From positions 186,001-250,000 of the forward strand of contig NZ_JAQVKP010000001.1 in assembly GCF_028694605.1 (NCBI RefSeq): a stretch of DNA of 64,000 nucleotides. Reading direction: 5' to 3'. The DNA is from Sulfurimonas sp. Its GTDB lineage: Bacteria; Campylobacterota; Campylobacteria; Campylobacterales; Sulfurimonadaceae. Below the pieces are notes generated by a model. That model was not told the DNA's origin, ran no database searches, and worked only from the letters and a program-made list of their open reading frames with translations. Of the stretch, positions 18,998 to 27,470 are shown in pieces (the stretch's first letter is position 1; each line of letters begins with the position of its first letter). The translations under genes and the position numbers were made by a program.

Positions 18998-20859
18998 TAG
19001 CCTTGGATAGCGTCACACCCGTTGTCTCGTAAAAACTCATACTGCTCTTTGGTTTCAACGCCCTCTGCAACAGTTTTTAAATGCAAACTCTTGCCCATAG
19101 ATAAAATCGTATTGACAAGCGATTTACCGTTCTCATTATCGACGATGTCATCAACAAAACTTTTATCTATCTTCAATGTGTCTATAGGAAATTTTTTAAG
19201 ATATGAGAGAGATGAGTACCCCGTGCCAAAATCATCTACATAAACAGAGACACCTAGTTTTTTTATCTCTCTTAAAGCGCTCAGTGTGTTTTCTACATAT
19301 TTGAGTATGACACCCTCCGTTATTTCAATTCCGAGCTGAGTAGGGTCTATGCGGTTGTATTCTATGTTCTCTTTCAAATCTTGATACAAATTGCTATTTT
19401 GAAACTGTCTTGTAGAGACGTTTATGGATATGCTCAAATCTTTAAAACCAAGAGAGCTAAATCGCTTTATAGCCTGCGTACTGCTTTGAATAACAAATTT
19501 GCCGAGATTGAGGATAAAGCCGGTGTTTTCCGCAAGCGGGATAAAGAGGCTTGGCGGTATGAAGCCTTTTTGTTTATGCTGCCATCTCAAAAGAGCTTCT
19601 GCGCCGATTATTTTTCCATTTAGAGCATCTACTTTTGGTTGGTAGTAGAGTTGAAACTCATTCTCTGCAAATGCTCTTTGCATATCATTGACAATATCGA
19701 CTTCGGTATGTACTTTTGTGTTGAGTTCTTGAGAGAAAAAGCTGAAATTATCTCTTCCGTCTCCCTTGGCCTTATACATAGCAATATCAGCATATTTCAT
19801 AAGATCTTTTACATTTTGTGCATCGTCAGGATAGATAGAAATACCTATGCTTGCCGAGAGTCTTAGCAAGTATCCTTTTATCAACAAATCTTTTCTAAAA
19901 TTATTGAGCAGGTTGTTGATAGTAGGTACAAGTTCGTTTTGGTCATTGAAGTCCGATGCCACCATGATAAATTCATCACCGCCTATTCTTGCTATAAGAG
20001 TATCTTTCGAAACACTCTCTTTGAGCAAGGCGGCAACTCTTTTTAAAAGAGCATCGCCGATATCATGCCCTAGTGTATCGTTTATATTTTTAAAATGATC
20101 CAAATCCAAAAATATAACTGCAAATTTTTTGGCATTTTTTTCTGCATCGATGAGTATATTTTGAATCTTTTCGTTGAGGTTCAATCTGTTTGGCAAATCT
20201 GTAAGCATGTCATGCATAGAGAGATGAGCCAACTCTCTGTTAAGTTCATTGACCCGGTTTTGTGATTCATTGATGTTGATAGTATGTTCTATTTGAAGCC
20301 TTACGATATAACCCAAAACAAAAAGCTCTATGATTACGAAAATAGCATGAAGTATGACGATGTCAAATCCGCAGCCATAGTTAAAAACCATGACAGGCAT
20401 ATCAAAAAGCGAAACCTCGTAAAGCTGGAGATAGTTAAAAACAATGTGGTGTATAATCGTTGTTGCTGCCGCAAATACAAGAGGCATCACGTCTTTGTAG
20501 AGTGTCAAAATCGCCATGGCGATAAAGACATGAAAGTGCATTTCAATTCTGCCGAGATACTGCTGTATGAAGATAACAGAAAAGAGCATCATGGCAACTG
20601 CTATAAAGTATCTGAAATATCTCTCTCCCTTGAGATGTTTGTAGAGCAGCACCAGAGGTAAAACAATCAAAGCACCGCTGAAAAATCCGTAGTAATATGT
20701 AGAGTATTTTATGGATGTGACAAATGTTGCAATCGCCCATTGCAATACAAGCAATCGCAACATAACCCTGTCTGATTCGATATGGAAGAGCTGAAAATTC
20801 ATCTTTGCGTAGCTAGGAATTTCTGGGAATGAAAATATGTAATTAACTATTTTTTTCAC
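18928..20859 (-). CDS. Membrane GGDEF-EAL cyclic-di-GMP signalling protein
   Basis: 643 residues: roughly 200 N-terminal residues with about six hydrophobic helices, a GGDEF domain with intact [11 protein letters not shown] and [11 protein letters not shown], then an EAL domain with [20 protein letters not shown] and DALKIDKSF-like TLKIDKSFV. Both catalytic signatures look intact, so it could make or degrade cyclic di-GMP. It has 70 bp of convergent overlap with selU. The promoter region upstream is interrupted by a MITE-like element at 20879-21146, which may have altered its expression. Confidence 0.93.
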   Translation of the reverse strand: MKKIVNYIFSFPEIPSYAKMNFQLFHIESDRVMLRLLVLQWAIATFVTSIKYSTYYYGFFSGALIVLPLVLLYKHLKGERYFRYFIAVAMMLFSVIFIQQYLGRIEMHFHVFIAMAILTLYKDVMPLVFAAATTIIHHIVFNYLQLYEVSLFDMPVMVFNYGCGFDIVILHAIFVIIELFVLGYIVRLQIEHTININESQNRVNELNRELAHLSMHDMLTDLPNRLNLNEKIQNILIDAEKNAKKFAVIFLDLDHFKNINDTLGHDIGDALLKRVAALLKESVSKDTLIARIGGDEFIMVASDFNDQNELVPTINNLLNNFRKDLLIKGYLLRLSASIGISIYPDDAQNVKDLMKYADIAMYKAKGDGRDNFSFFSQELNTKVHTEVDIVNDMQRAFAENEFQLYYQPKVDALNGKIIGAEALLRWQHKQKGFIPPSLFIPLAENTGFILNLGKFVIQSSTQAIKRFSSLGFKDLSISINVSTRQFQNSNLYQDLKENIEYNRIDPTQLGIEITEGVILKYVENTLSALREIKKLGVSVYVDDFGTGYSSLSYLKKFPIDTLKIDKSFVDDIVDNENGKSLVNTILSMGKSLHLKTVAEGVETKEQYEFLRDNGCDAIQGYYFAKPMCEDEFIALLEKDKMYS

Positions 20860-20878
20860 TTATCCCTCCTGCTTCTTT

Positions 20879-21146
20879 AGGGCACCTCTAAAAACTCTAG
20901 CCGTCTTCAGAGGGAATCAAAAAAGATGAGAGGACGCAAAATCTTTTTTGAGCCTTAGCCAACGCTAAGGCGATAAAAAGTTTTGCGGCATATCGCTTTT
21001 TTGAACCCTCCCGTAGGGCGATAGAGCCAAGCCCACACTCTGCGTTGCCTCTTTTTGCCTTAGCCTTAGCTAGGGCTGCAAAGAGCCGCCTTGATTGTGA
21101 ACTTGGCTCTATCGCTGAAGATGGCTAGAGTTTTTAGAGGTGCCCT
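20879..21146. mobile_element. MITE-like palindromic element, long copy
   Basis: A 268-bp intergenic element starting AGGGCACCTCTAAAAACTC and ending in its inverse complement; the outer 32 bp match with one mismatch. The inner part carries a further ~108-bp insert relative to the copy at 56391, including GCCTTAGC/GCTAAGGC and other hairpins. It is flanked by TTA on each side of GGGCACC...GGTGCCC, a possible 3-bp target duplication. It contains no ORF, so it would need a transposase in trans. Its right end supplies the last 12 codons and the stop of the SCO-like gene. Confidence 0.85.
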
Positions 21147-21708
21147 TAAGTGAAATAATATCATCAATTAGCTTTTTTCTTTGTATGGGATGGGTAGAGT
21201 AAATTGATTTTAATACTTTGCTGTTTTGGTTGTTTTTTATAAGGTAAATATTGTCGGTATGGTTAAGTTCCGTATCATCGCTAAGACTTCTGGCAAAGTA
21301 TAGTTCAAAATTCCTGTCCATAGAAAACAGCTCGCCCTTTGAGAGATAAACACCTTTAAAAGCATTGTTAAAATACTTTGCAAACAGATCCGGTTGAAAC
21401 GAGTCAACTTCAGGAGTAAGGTTTACAAATATAACATCCACGCTCTCTCTTAGCTCTTCAAACTCTTTGGATTCATAGAGTTTTGACATCTCCTCTAAGA
21501 TTGGTGTACAGACATCTCTGCATCCAAAATATCCAAAAAAAAGCAGTACAAACTTTTTATCGCTTTTTATAAAATCAGCTTTTACATTTTTTTCAATCAC
21601 CATAACACCTTGGGAATTTTGGCTAAAAAAGATGGAGTGTATAAACGGGACAGCACTGAAGAATAGAAGCAAGACAAAGAAGAGGGCTGCTTTATATTTT
21701 ATACTCAA
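21109..21708 (-). CDS. SCO1/SenC-like copper protein with altered C-terminus
   Basis: A 199-residue thioredoxin-fold protein anchored by one N-terminal helix (AALFFVLLLFFSAVPFIHS) and exposed to the periplasm. The copper-binding CRDVC sits after LLFFGYFG, and the distal His is in LNHTDNIYLI. SCO proteins deliver copper to or act as thiol reductants for cytochrome oxidases or nitrous-oxide reductase. The last 12 residues and the stop are encoded by a MITE-like insertion, so the native C-terminus was probably replaced; the catalytic residues are upstream and intact. The start is 6 nt from the end of the preceding binding-protein gene, which suggests an operon. Confidence 0.8.
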   Translation of the reverse strand: MSIKYKAALFFVLLLFFSAVPFIHSIFFSQNSQGVMVIEKNVKADFIKSDKKFVLLFFGYFGCRDVCTPILEEMSKLYESKEFEELRESVDVIFVNLTPEVDSFQPDLFAKYFNNAFKGVYLSKGELFSMDRNFELYFARSLSDDTELNHTDNIYLIKNNQNSKVLKSIYSTHPIQRKKLIDDIISLKGTSKNSSHLQR

Positions 21709-21714
21709 TTTGTA

Positions 21715-22836
21715 TTACTCTTGTGATGAAAAATCTTTTTTTTGTAGCATCACATATAGAGTGACTGTTGTGAAAAAGAAAATAGCCGTCATAACTGCAA
21801 AAATATTTAGAAGGACTGTTCTGTTTTTTTCGATAAAATCCTTGTCTTTGCCTAATATGGTAGAGTTTCTTGCGATATACTCAGAGAGTATCACTCTTGC
21901 TTCCACCAGCTCTTTTGAGTTGAAAATATATAAATTTGGGCTCTTTAGCAGAGAAGCTACATTTTTTAGCGTTTTTTCATCAAGATAGCGCAGCACTAGT
22001 TTCGCAGCCTCTTCGCCTTGCCGCAAACCGCTTGTTACATAACCGCCCACAACGCCCTTGTGCATATAAGCGTCTTCCATGCTCATGATGACAAGTTCTT
22101 TGTTTTGTTTCATTCTTCGTATGGACTCTTGTGGTAAAAGCAGACTCTTTTTTTCATCTTTTATATTGCCGATGGTTGTTAAAATAACAAAAGTTTTCGA
22201 TTTGTTTGGCAGTTGGCTCTCAATCTTTGAAATCTCATCCTCGCCGATATAGTGAAATTTCAAATTTGCAAAAACAGCCTCTTGGGTTTGAATCTCTTTT
22301 TTTATAAACTCATAGGTGTTTGAGTTGTCACCGACAATGTAAATATCTCTTGTCTGCGGAGAAAACTGCTTTATTAGCTCTATGTTTGGTTTTATCTCTT
22401 TTAGCTCATACACGCCTGCATAGATGTCGTTTGGAAGTTTTTCATGCATACCCAAATCGTTAATACCGGAAAAAAACACAGGTATTTTGTTTGTACTGTT
22501 TTGAAAAAGTTTCTCATAATGCTCATGCACAAAACGAAGAGCGTTGTCATCAGAAACATAGATAAGACTCGGAGTTGCATCAGCGTATTTTGTTTGTAGA
22601 TATTCGATAAATTTGTTTTGATACTCAGGAGTAAAATCTACGCGTTTTGTATCAAGATATTCACTGTAAATTTCAAACTCCTGAGTGTTTTGCTCAAGCG
22701 TTGAGACAAAAGAGGAGTGTTGGTTTTTTGTCCATTCATACTCTTGAGAGTAGGAGTGCAGAGCAAAAATCCTTATTTTTTGTGAACCATAGAGCGCATA
22801 TGCAAGACAAAATAGAAGAAAAAATATTTTTAACAA
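21715..22836 (-). CDS. Periplasmic ABC-substrate-binding-like protein with C-terminal membrane anchor
   Basis: 373 residues: signal peptide (FFLLFCLAYALYGS), then a two-lobed binding fold of the ABC_sub_bind type (KIRIFALHSYSQEYEW; PSLIYVSDDNALRFV; KIPVFFSGINDLG), and a C-terminal helix (LLNIFAVMTAIFFFTTVTLYVML) with only a short cytoplasmic tail. Such domains normally form the sensor half of GGDEF or kinase proteins; here the protein stops just after the helix. It may pass a signal to the SCO-like or GGDEF/EAL protein downstream, or be the remnant of a longer sensor. Confidence 0.7.
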   Translation of the reverse strand: MLKIFFLLFCLAYALYGSQKIRIFALHSYSQEYEWTKNQHSSFVSTLEQNTQEFEIYSEYLDTKRVDFTPEYQNKFIEYLQTKYADATPSLIYVSDDNALRFVHEHYEKLFQNSTNKIPVFFSGINDLGMHEKLPNDIYAGVYELKEIKPNIELIKQFSPQTRDIYIVGDNSNTYEFIKKEIQTQEAVFANLKFHYIGEDEISKIESQLPNKSKTFVILTTIGNIKDEKKSLLLPQESIRRMKQNKELVIMSMEDAYMHKGVVGGYVTSGLRQGEEAAKLVLRYLDEKTLKNVASLLKSPNLYIFNSKELVEARVILSEYIARNSTILGKDKDFIEKNRTVLLNIFAVMTAIFFFTTVTLYVMLQKKDFSSQE

Positions 22837-22893
22837 AGACTAACCCGCCTGAGTGATTTTGTCGTATCATATCAGAGAATGGATTAAATTTTT

Positions 22894-23331
22894 TTATGCA
22901 CAACACTTTTTATACTTTTTGCCGCTTTGGCATGGACATGGGTCGTTGCGCTCTATCTTGGAGTTGAAAATTTTTCCATCTTTATAGAGCCAATTCCCTT
23001 CTTCACAGATAAAATTGCTCTTTTCATGCTGTACTTTTATGCCATTGCCATCTTTATAGTAAGCTCTAAACTCCACCGTCTGCTCTTTTGACGCAACGAC
23101 CTCAAGCCCAAGCCACTCCACACTTTTTGCATACTCTTCTATGAGTGCTACATCATCCTCATAGCGATTCTCTTTTGTTGTTGTTTTTACTATGTAAGCA
23201 CCGTTGCCCACCACATAAGCGCTATATCTGCTACGCATAAGCTCTTCGGGTGTTTTAGGCAACGCTTTATCCTCCAAAAAAGGTTCACAACACTTGCTAA
23301 AAGGTTTTTTACTGCCGCAATAACACTTCAT
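22894..23331 (-). CDS. YchJ-family SEC-C motif protein
   Basis: 145 residues with a cysteine-rich motif at each end: MKCYCGSKKPFSKCC at the start and RNDPCPCQSGKKYKKCC at the end (SEC-C zinc motif). Between them lies the conserved PEELMRSRYSAYV of the YchJ/UPF0225 family, an NTF2-like fold. The function of the family is unknown. It is a single gene, divergent from the nitroreductase. Confidence 0.88.
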   Translation of the reverse strand: MKCYCGSKKPFSKCCEPFLEDKALPKTPEELMRSRYSAYVVGNGAYIVKTTTKENRYEDDVALIEEYAKSVEWLGLEVVASKEQTVEFRAYYKDGNGIKVQHEKSNFICEEGNWLYKDGKIFNSKIERNDPCPCQSGKKYKKCCA

Positions 23332-23389
23332 ACAGTCTCCATAAATTTTTCTTTATTATTGTACAATTTTTCAAAAAAAAGAGGTAAAA

Positions 23390-24019
23390 ATGCACAAAAC
23401 ATTTGGTGAAGCGATGGATTTTAGGCATGCGTGCAAGATTTTTGATGAGAATAAAAAGATATCCGACAAAGAGATAAGAGAGATACTAGAAGCTGGACGC
23501 AAGTCGCCGTCCTCTTTTGGGATGGAGCCGTGGAAGTTTTTGGTTGTCACAAATGAGGAGCTAAAAGCCAAACTCCAACCATTTTGCTGGAATCAGCCAC
23601 AAATCACGACTTGTTCGCATTTGGTGGTTGTCTTAGCGGCAATCGAGAGTTTGCGAGTGGAGTCGGGAGTGCCTGCAAAGAGGTTCCAAAGAAGAGCGAT
23701 GCCAAAAGAGAAGTTTGATTTTTATATAGATTTGTACGCAAAACATCTTGAAAAAACACTCTCAAACGATGCAAATACACTTTGCTGGAGTGCAAGACAG
23801 ACCTATATCGCCGCTGCAAATATGATGACATGTGCCGCAACACTTGGCATCGACAGTTGCCCGATGGAGGGGTTTGAAAAAGAACATGTTGAGGAGCTTC
23901 TAGGACTTGATACTAAAGTATATCAACTTTCACTTATTATTCCTTTTGGCTACAGGGTAAACGAACAATCAGCGCAGTTACGACTCTCTTTTGATGAAGT
24001 TGTTGAGTTTATAGAATAG
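23390..24019 (+). CDS. Nitroreductase family NAD(P)H-dependent flavoprotein
   Basis: 209 residues with the FMN-binding nitroreductase fold: MDFRHACKIFDENKKISD at the start, GRKSPSSFGMEPWKFLVV, then AATLGIDSCPMEGFE and LSLIIPFGYR. It probably reduces nitro compounds or quinones with NAD(P)H; the physiological substrate is unknown. It is the last chromosomal gene before the integrated element, and ends 30 nt from the displaced tRNA fragment. Confidence 0.88.
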   Translation: MHKTFGEAMDFRHACKIFDENKKISDKEIREILEAGRKSPSSFGMEPWKFLVVTNEELKAKLQPFCWNQPQITTCSHLVVVLAAIESLRVESGVPAKRFQRRAMPKEKFDFYIDLYAKHLEKTLSNDANTLCWSARQTYIAAANMMTCAATLGIDSCPMEGFEKEHVEELLGLDTKVYQLSLIIPFGYRVNEQSAQLRLSFDEVVEFIE

Positions 24020-24048
24020 GTTTCTTATGATGCAAAAGTTAATGAATT

Positions 24049-24095
24049 TGGTTGCGGAAGCCGGATTTGAACCTGCGACCTTCGGGTTATGAGCC
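24049..24095 (-). other. Left attachment site with displaced 3' fragment of tRNA-fMet
   Basis: A 47-nt fragment matches the 3' part of the initiator tRNA-Met gene from the CCA end back to the anticodon loop, where homology stops after GGGTTATGAGCC (24084-24095). The intact tRNA is at 48492-48568. This is what integration of a tyrosine-recombinase element into a tRNA 3' half leaves behind. The fragment differs from the restored tRNA at five T-arm positions and one in the next loop, so the element brought a diverged 3' half. Confidence 0.9.
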
Positions 24096-24221
24096 GTATT
24101 TAATTATATTTTCTATAATCCTTAAAGAACAAAAACAATCCTCAAACTACCACGAATAGGGCTTTACATCAAATTGCTATTTTTTCTATATTCCGTTAAA
24201 ATTACAATAAAATTTATTGTA

Positions 24222-24241
24222 GGTTGGAAATAGGTTGGAAA
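24222..24241 (+). repeat. Left arm-type repeat near attL
   Basis: GGTTGGAAA-TA-GGTTGGAAA: two 9-bp units spaced 11 bp (one helical turn). An identical 20-bp copy in the same orientation is at 48415-48434 near attR. In the excised circle the two would flank attP at similar distances, as integrase arm-binding sites do. This copy also overlaps the leader of the integrase gene. Confidence 0.7.
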
Positions 24242-24244
24242 AAA

Positions 24245-25327
24245 ATGTCAAGAAAAAGAACTAAATTTACAGGTGTTTATTATCGCGAAACTACTACAAA
24301 TGAAAAGCCTGACAAAACATATTATATCACATTCAAGAATGCTCAAAATAAAATGCAAGAGTTAAAAATAGGAAAATTTAGCGAGGGCATAAGAGAACAG
24401 TATTGTAATTTAAAAAGAAACGAGATTTTAACGAAACTTAGACTTGGCGAAGAGGTACATTTAAAGCATAGGCAAAAAGATAAAATCTATTTAAAAGATA
24501 TCGCCGAGGAATACTTTAACACCAGAACAGATAGTGAGAGTAAAAATAAAGATATCTCTTCATATAAAAAACATCTTCTCTCATATTTTGAAAATACAGA
24601 CTTAAGCACTATTGACAAAAAAGATATACAACTTTTCAAAAAGATAAAACTTGAAACACCATTAGCTCCAAAAACTGTAAACAACATATTAACGCTGCTT
24701 GGCACTATAATAAAATATGGCATTAGTGAAGAGCTGCTTACAAACGATATTTCAAAGTTTATAAAAAAAGACAATATTGATAATGACAGAGAAAGGTTTT
24801 TAACCGTCAGCGAGATAAATAAACTTTATAAAGCGGTTGAAGATGATAAACGATTGTATCTCTTTTGCAAGTTATCTTTAACTACAGGTGCAAGACTTGC
24901 TTCTACTATGAACATAAGAAAAAAAGATATAAATTTTACACATAAAATTATCACACTAAAAGACTTTAAAAACAATACTACATATAAAGCCTTTCTGAAA
25001 GATGATGTTGTGGAGCTATTAAAAGACTATACAGCAGATATAGACCATTCTGAAAAACTATTTGATGTCAACAATACTACAATTCAAAAGCCTATAAGAG
25101 AGATATTGAATGATTTGTTTAATAAAAAAGTAGATACAAGCGATAGAAAAAACAGAGTAGTAGTTCACTCACTAAGACATACTTTTGCTTCACACCTTGC
25201 AATCAATGGAACGCCTATTTTTACTATTCAAAAACTCATGAATCATAAAGATATAAAAATGACTTTAAGATATGCAAAACTAGCTGATCACAGTGGTAGA
25301 AATGAAGTGGATAATTTAGAGTTTTAA
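24245..25327 (+). CDS. int: Tyrosine recombinase (integrase)
   Basis: 360 residues from the ATG at 24245 (MSRKRTKF); the in-frame TTG at 24224 falls inside the GGTTGGAAA repeat and is unlikely. There is an N-terminal AP2/arm-binding-like segment (YYRETTTNEKPDKTYYITF), a SAM-like core-binding domain (SSYKKHLLSYFENTDLSTI), and a catalytic domain with Arg217 (TTGAR), His308 and Arg311 (HSLRHTFASH), His334 (LMNHKD) and Tyr343 (LRYAKL). All catalytic residues are present. It sits next to attL and reads into the element, and should catalyse integration at tRNA-fMet and excision. Confidence 0.96.
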   Translation: MSRKRTKFTGVYYRETTTNEKPDKTYYITFKNAQNKMQELKIGKFSEGIREQYCNLKRNEILTKLRLGEEVHLKHRQKDKIYLKDIAEEYFNTRTDSESKNKDISSYKKHLLSYFENTDLSTIDKKDIQLFKKIKLETPLAPKTVNNILTLLGTIIKYGISEELLTNDISKFIKKDNIDNDRERFLTVSEINKLYKAVEDDKRLYLFCKLSLTTGARLASTMNIRKKDINFTHKIITLKDFKNNTTYKAFLKDDVVELLKDYTADIDHSEKLFDVNNTTIQKPIREILNDLFNKKVDTSDRKNRVVVHSLRHTFASHLAINGTPIFTIQKLMNHKDIKMTLRYAKLADHSGRNEVDNLEF

Positions 25328-25330
25328 AAA

Positions 25331-25359
25331 TTGACTTTGTGTATCTTTTTTGATACAAT
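25331..25359 (+). promoter_or_regulatory. Toxin-antitoxin promoter with embedded operator
   Basis: TTGACT (25331-25336) and TACAAT (25354-25359) are separated by 17 bp, a near-consensus sigma-70 promoter. The spacer holds the inverted repeat GTATC-N6-GATAC (25341-25356), well placed for autorepression by the HigA-like antitoxin. Confidence 0.75.
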
Positions 25360-25378
25360 CACAGACATAAGGACTGGA

Positions 25379-25744
25379 ATGAACAAGATAATAGCCGTTA
25401 GATTTTATAAGACAGAATCAGGCAATGAGCCAGTTAAGGAGTGGCTCCTTTCTTTAGATAAAGAAGAGAGAAAAATCATAGGCACAGATATTCAAACTGT
25501 AGAGTTTGGATTTCCTATTGGTATGCCTTTGGTTAAAAAAATCGATACAAAGCATAAACTTTGGGAAGTTAGAAGCAGTCTTAACTCAGATAAAATTGCA
25601 AGAGTCATTTTTACGATTTACAAAGATTGTATGATTTTGTTGCATGGTTTTATAAAAAAAGAGCAAAAACTGCCTGAAAAAGATAAAAACATAGCAATAA
25701 ATAGAAGAAGAAAAATTGACACAGGGGAATGTGATGAAGAATAA
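25379..25744 (+). CDS. higB: HigB/Gp49-family toxin
   Basis: 121 residues from the ATG at 25379 (MNKIIAVRFY), 20 nt after its promoter. RelE/HigB superfamily features: RFYKTESGNEPVKEWLLSL, then KLWEVRSSL and RVIFTIYKDCMILLHGFIKKEQKLP. Such toxins cleave mRNA on the ribosome. The toxin precedes the antitoxin, as in HigBA loci, and overlaps it by 11 nt. On a mobile element the pair would favour maintenance by killing or stalling cells that lose it. Confidence 0.9.
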   Translation: MNKIIAVRFYKTESGNEPVKEWLLSLDKEERKIIGTDIQTVEFGFPIGMPLVKKIDTKHKLWEVRSSLNSDKIARVIFTIYKDCMILLHGFIKKEQKLPEKDKNIAINRRRKIDTGECDEE

Positions 25745-26015
25745 ACATATTGGAAGTGATTTTGGCGACTTTTTAAAAGAAGAAGGCATCTATGAAGAAG
25801 CTAATGATATAGCAATTAAAAGAGTGATTGCCTATCAGCTTGAACAAGAGATGAAAGCTCAAAATATCACTAAAACAAAAATGGCACAAATGATGCACAC
25901 AAGCAGAGCTGTAGTAAATAGATTGCTAAGTCCTGATAACAGTTCATTGACTCTAAATACATTGGAAGCTGCAACAAACGCTTTAGGAAAAAAATTAAAT
26001 ATATCAATAGCTTAG
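25734..26015 (+). CDS. higA: HigA-type XRE-family antitoxin
   Basis: 93 residues from the ATG at 25734, preceded by AGGGGAATGTG as ribosome-binding site and overlapping the toxin end. The C-terminal half is a helix-turn-helix (KTKMAQMMHTSRAVVNRLLSP). It should bind and neutralise the toxin and repress the operon through the GTATC/GATAC repeat in the promoter. Confidence 0.9.
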   Translation: MKNKHIGSDFGDFLKEEGIYEEANDIAIKRVIAYQLEQEMKAQNITKTKMAQMMHTSRAVVNRLLSPDNSSLTLNTLEAATNALGKKLNISIA

Positions 26016-26036
26016 AAAATTGGTAATAAGCTTTTA

Positions 26037-26158
26037 AATAATCAGTATATAATCAAATAATAAGTATCTTAAGCCTTTTGTAAGTTATAAAGGATTATAA
26101 TTACATTATATCAATTATGTAAAGGCTATAAAACAATGAATAGTATAACACACAATAT
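26037..26158 (+). repeat. 122-bp direct repeat, copy A
   Basis: It matches 29008-29129 with four mismatches over 122 bp. It contains AT-rich promoter-like sequence, the dyads CCTTT-N10-AAAGG and TTACAT-N10-ATGTAA, and ends seven codons into an ORF (MNSITHN) that then continues differently in each copy. It marks the left edge of the 26.1-29.0 kb cargo. Confidence 0.92.
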
Positions 26159-26450
26159 GTCAAAGGAAAAAATAGAAGATTCTCTATTTATTTTTTTATT
26201 TGAGAATTACAATGAGTATAAAAACGGTACTCTAAGTGATGAAAAACTAGAAAAGCTAAACGAGGCATTACCCAATTGGATTGAACATGTAGAAAATGAG
26301 CTACAAAAAGATTTTGATAGGATGGTTGATTATATTGCATTTAGGAATGGAACAATAGATTCTACGATTGTAAAATTACTCAACGACGCAAATGAAAACT
26401 GGCAAACTGAAATAGAGGAAGCCATAAGAGTTGCTTACAGAGTAGCTTGA
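26136..26450 (+). CDS. Small acidic protein of unknown function
   Basis: 104 residues, strongly acidic and predicted mostly helical (YKNGTLSDEKLEKLNEALP; WIEHVENELQKDFDRMVDY). I do not recognise the family. The first seven codons (MNSITHN) and the whole upstream region are the 122-bp repeat that also precedes a 21-codon ORF at 29107, so this gene is expressed from a duplicated control region. It is the first gene of the repeat-bracketed cargo, just upstream of the structured RNA. Confidence 0.6.
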   Translation: MNSITHNMSKEKIEDSLFIFLFENYNEYKNGTLSDEKLEKLNEALPNWIEHVENELQKDFDRMVDYIAFRNGTIDSTIVKLLNDANENWQTEIEEAIRVAYRVA

Positions 26451-26625
26451 GAGGGCTTAAATCCCCTTCTTACAAAAGAAATATTGTCACAATAATGTCA
26501 AAAAAGCGAATGATTTAAGTTGAAAAGTTATTTTTATAGAAAAAATGTTCTATATTCATCAATTATTTCAATATTACGTTATTAACATTAATTATCAACT
26601 AAGTGTAAATCGCCATCCGATTTAA

Positions 26626-26631
26626 TATAAT
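26626..26631 (+). promoter_or_regulatory. Probable -10 box for the structured RNA
   Basis: TATAAT at 26626-26631 would start transcription near 26638, just before the first strand of the long-range stem at 26645. No convincing -35 box is visible. Confidence 0.5.
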
Positions 26632-26637
26632 TTTAAC

Positions 26638-27470
26638 ATACAAATTACTGAACGGGGTACTAAGTTGTAGGCTCTCCCCAAGGGCCAAGGAGACTCCCAG
26701 TCTCCCGTTGAGTAATTTAAAAGATACAACTTAGTACCTTGTGTCTCGCTCACCAATAGAATTAATCAAAACACAAAAAAGATAGACAGTACAACTATCA
26801 AAGCTTTAAAACACTTATGACACAAAAAGGAGTTTTGAAGTAGTAAATATGAAAGACTCTATCAATCTGGAACTAAGTTTGGCGACCAGTGAAGATTGAT
26901 AAAGCTTGGCACATAAAGGTTATGTGGTATTCGCAATTATACCACAACTTTATTAAATCCATTCATATTTTTTAAAATTGTCAAAATAAATAGTAGTGGT
27001 AGAGGTTAGGACTGCGGGGTTGCAAATCCCTTAAAAAATGACACTAACTGGAGCTGGCGTAGTTGTATGTAAACCCATAAATGGAACTTGTGTTGCATAC
27101 TTAAAACCAGCGGTATAAAACTAAAGTCACTTGAATGCAAATCAAGTAAAAAAAGCAGAATAGACCAAATGTACAGAGTGTGAGGCGGTAAGCGGTTCAA
27201 TTCACTCTGGAGATACCCGTAGTTGAGCTAAGACTCAAGTAGTGACTCCCTTTATGTCGGCAATAGTGGCTATGATACGCTGCTTAAGCTGTAAGATATA
27301 AAGGTTATGGATAAGGGCTACCGTCCATATAATAAGCCTCGGAGAATGAGTACAACATTAACCGATATGTCTTTTTTAAGGCAGAAACTACCCCTTGTAA
27401 AAGAATAATTGGCGTTGACAAAAGTTATTTTTTTATAAGGGGTAGTTATGTCTATTTCGGAACTACCCGC
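26638..27470 (+). ncRNA. Candidate large structured non-coding RNA
   Basis: About 830 nt without a credible protein gene, less AT-rich than its surroundings and crowded with complementary segments. It opens with two interleaved long stems (26645-26738), followed by stems at 26781-26799, 26860-26901 (9 bp), 26924-26945 (7 bp), 27005-27048, 27053-27111, 27129-27147 (6 bp), 27174-27209 (7 bp), 27222-27238, 27306-27329 and a closing 11-bp stem 27386-27447. Size, density of structure and location in a mobile element recall the large ornate RNAs such as GOLLD and ROOL, but I cannot match it to a family. No reverse transcriptase is nearby, which argues against a group II intron or retron. The strand is inferred from the TATAAT at 26626. 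Confidence 0.55.

Noticed and set aside
27000-27240. Cluster of degenerate tRNA genes
   Set aside because: Anticodon-like loops and a GGTTCAATTC T-loop-like string are present, but the parts do not assemble into any complete cloverleaf.
26638-27470. Group II intron, retron or diversity-generating element
   Set aside because: No reverse transcriptase gene in or near the region and no recognisable domain V or template repeat.
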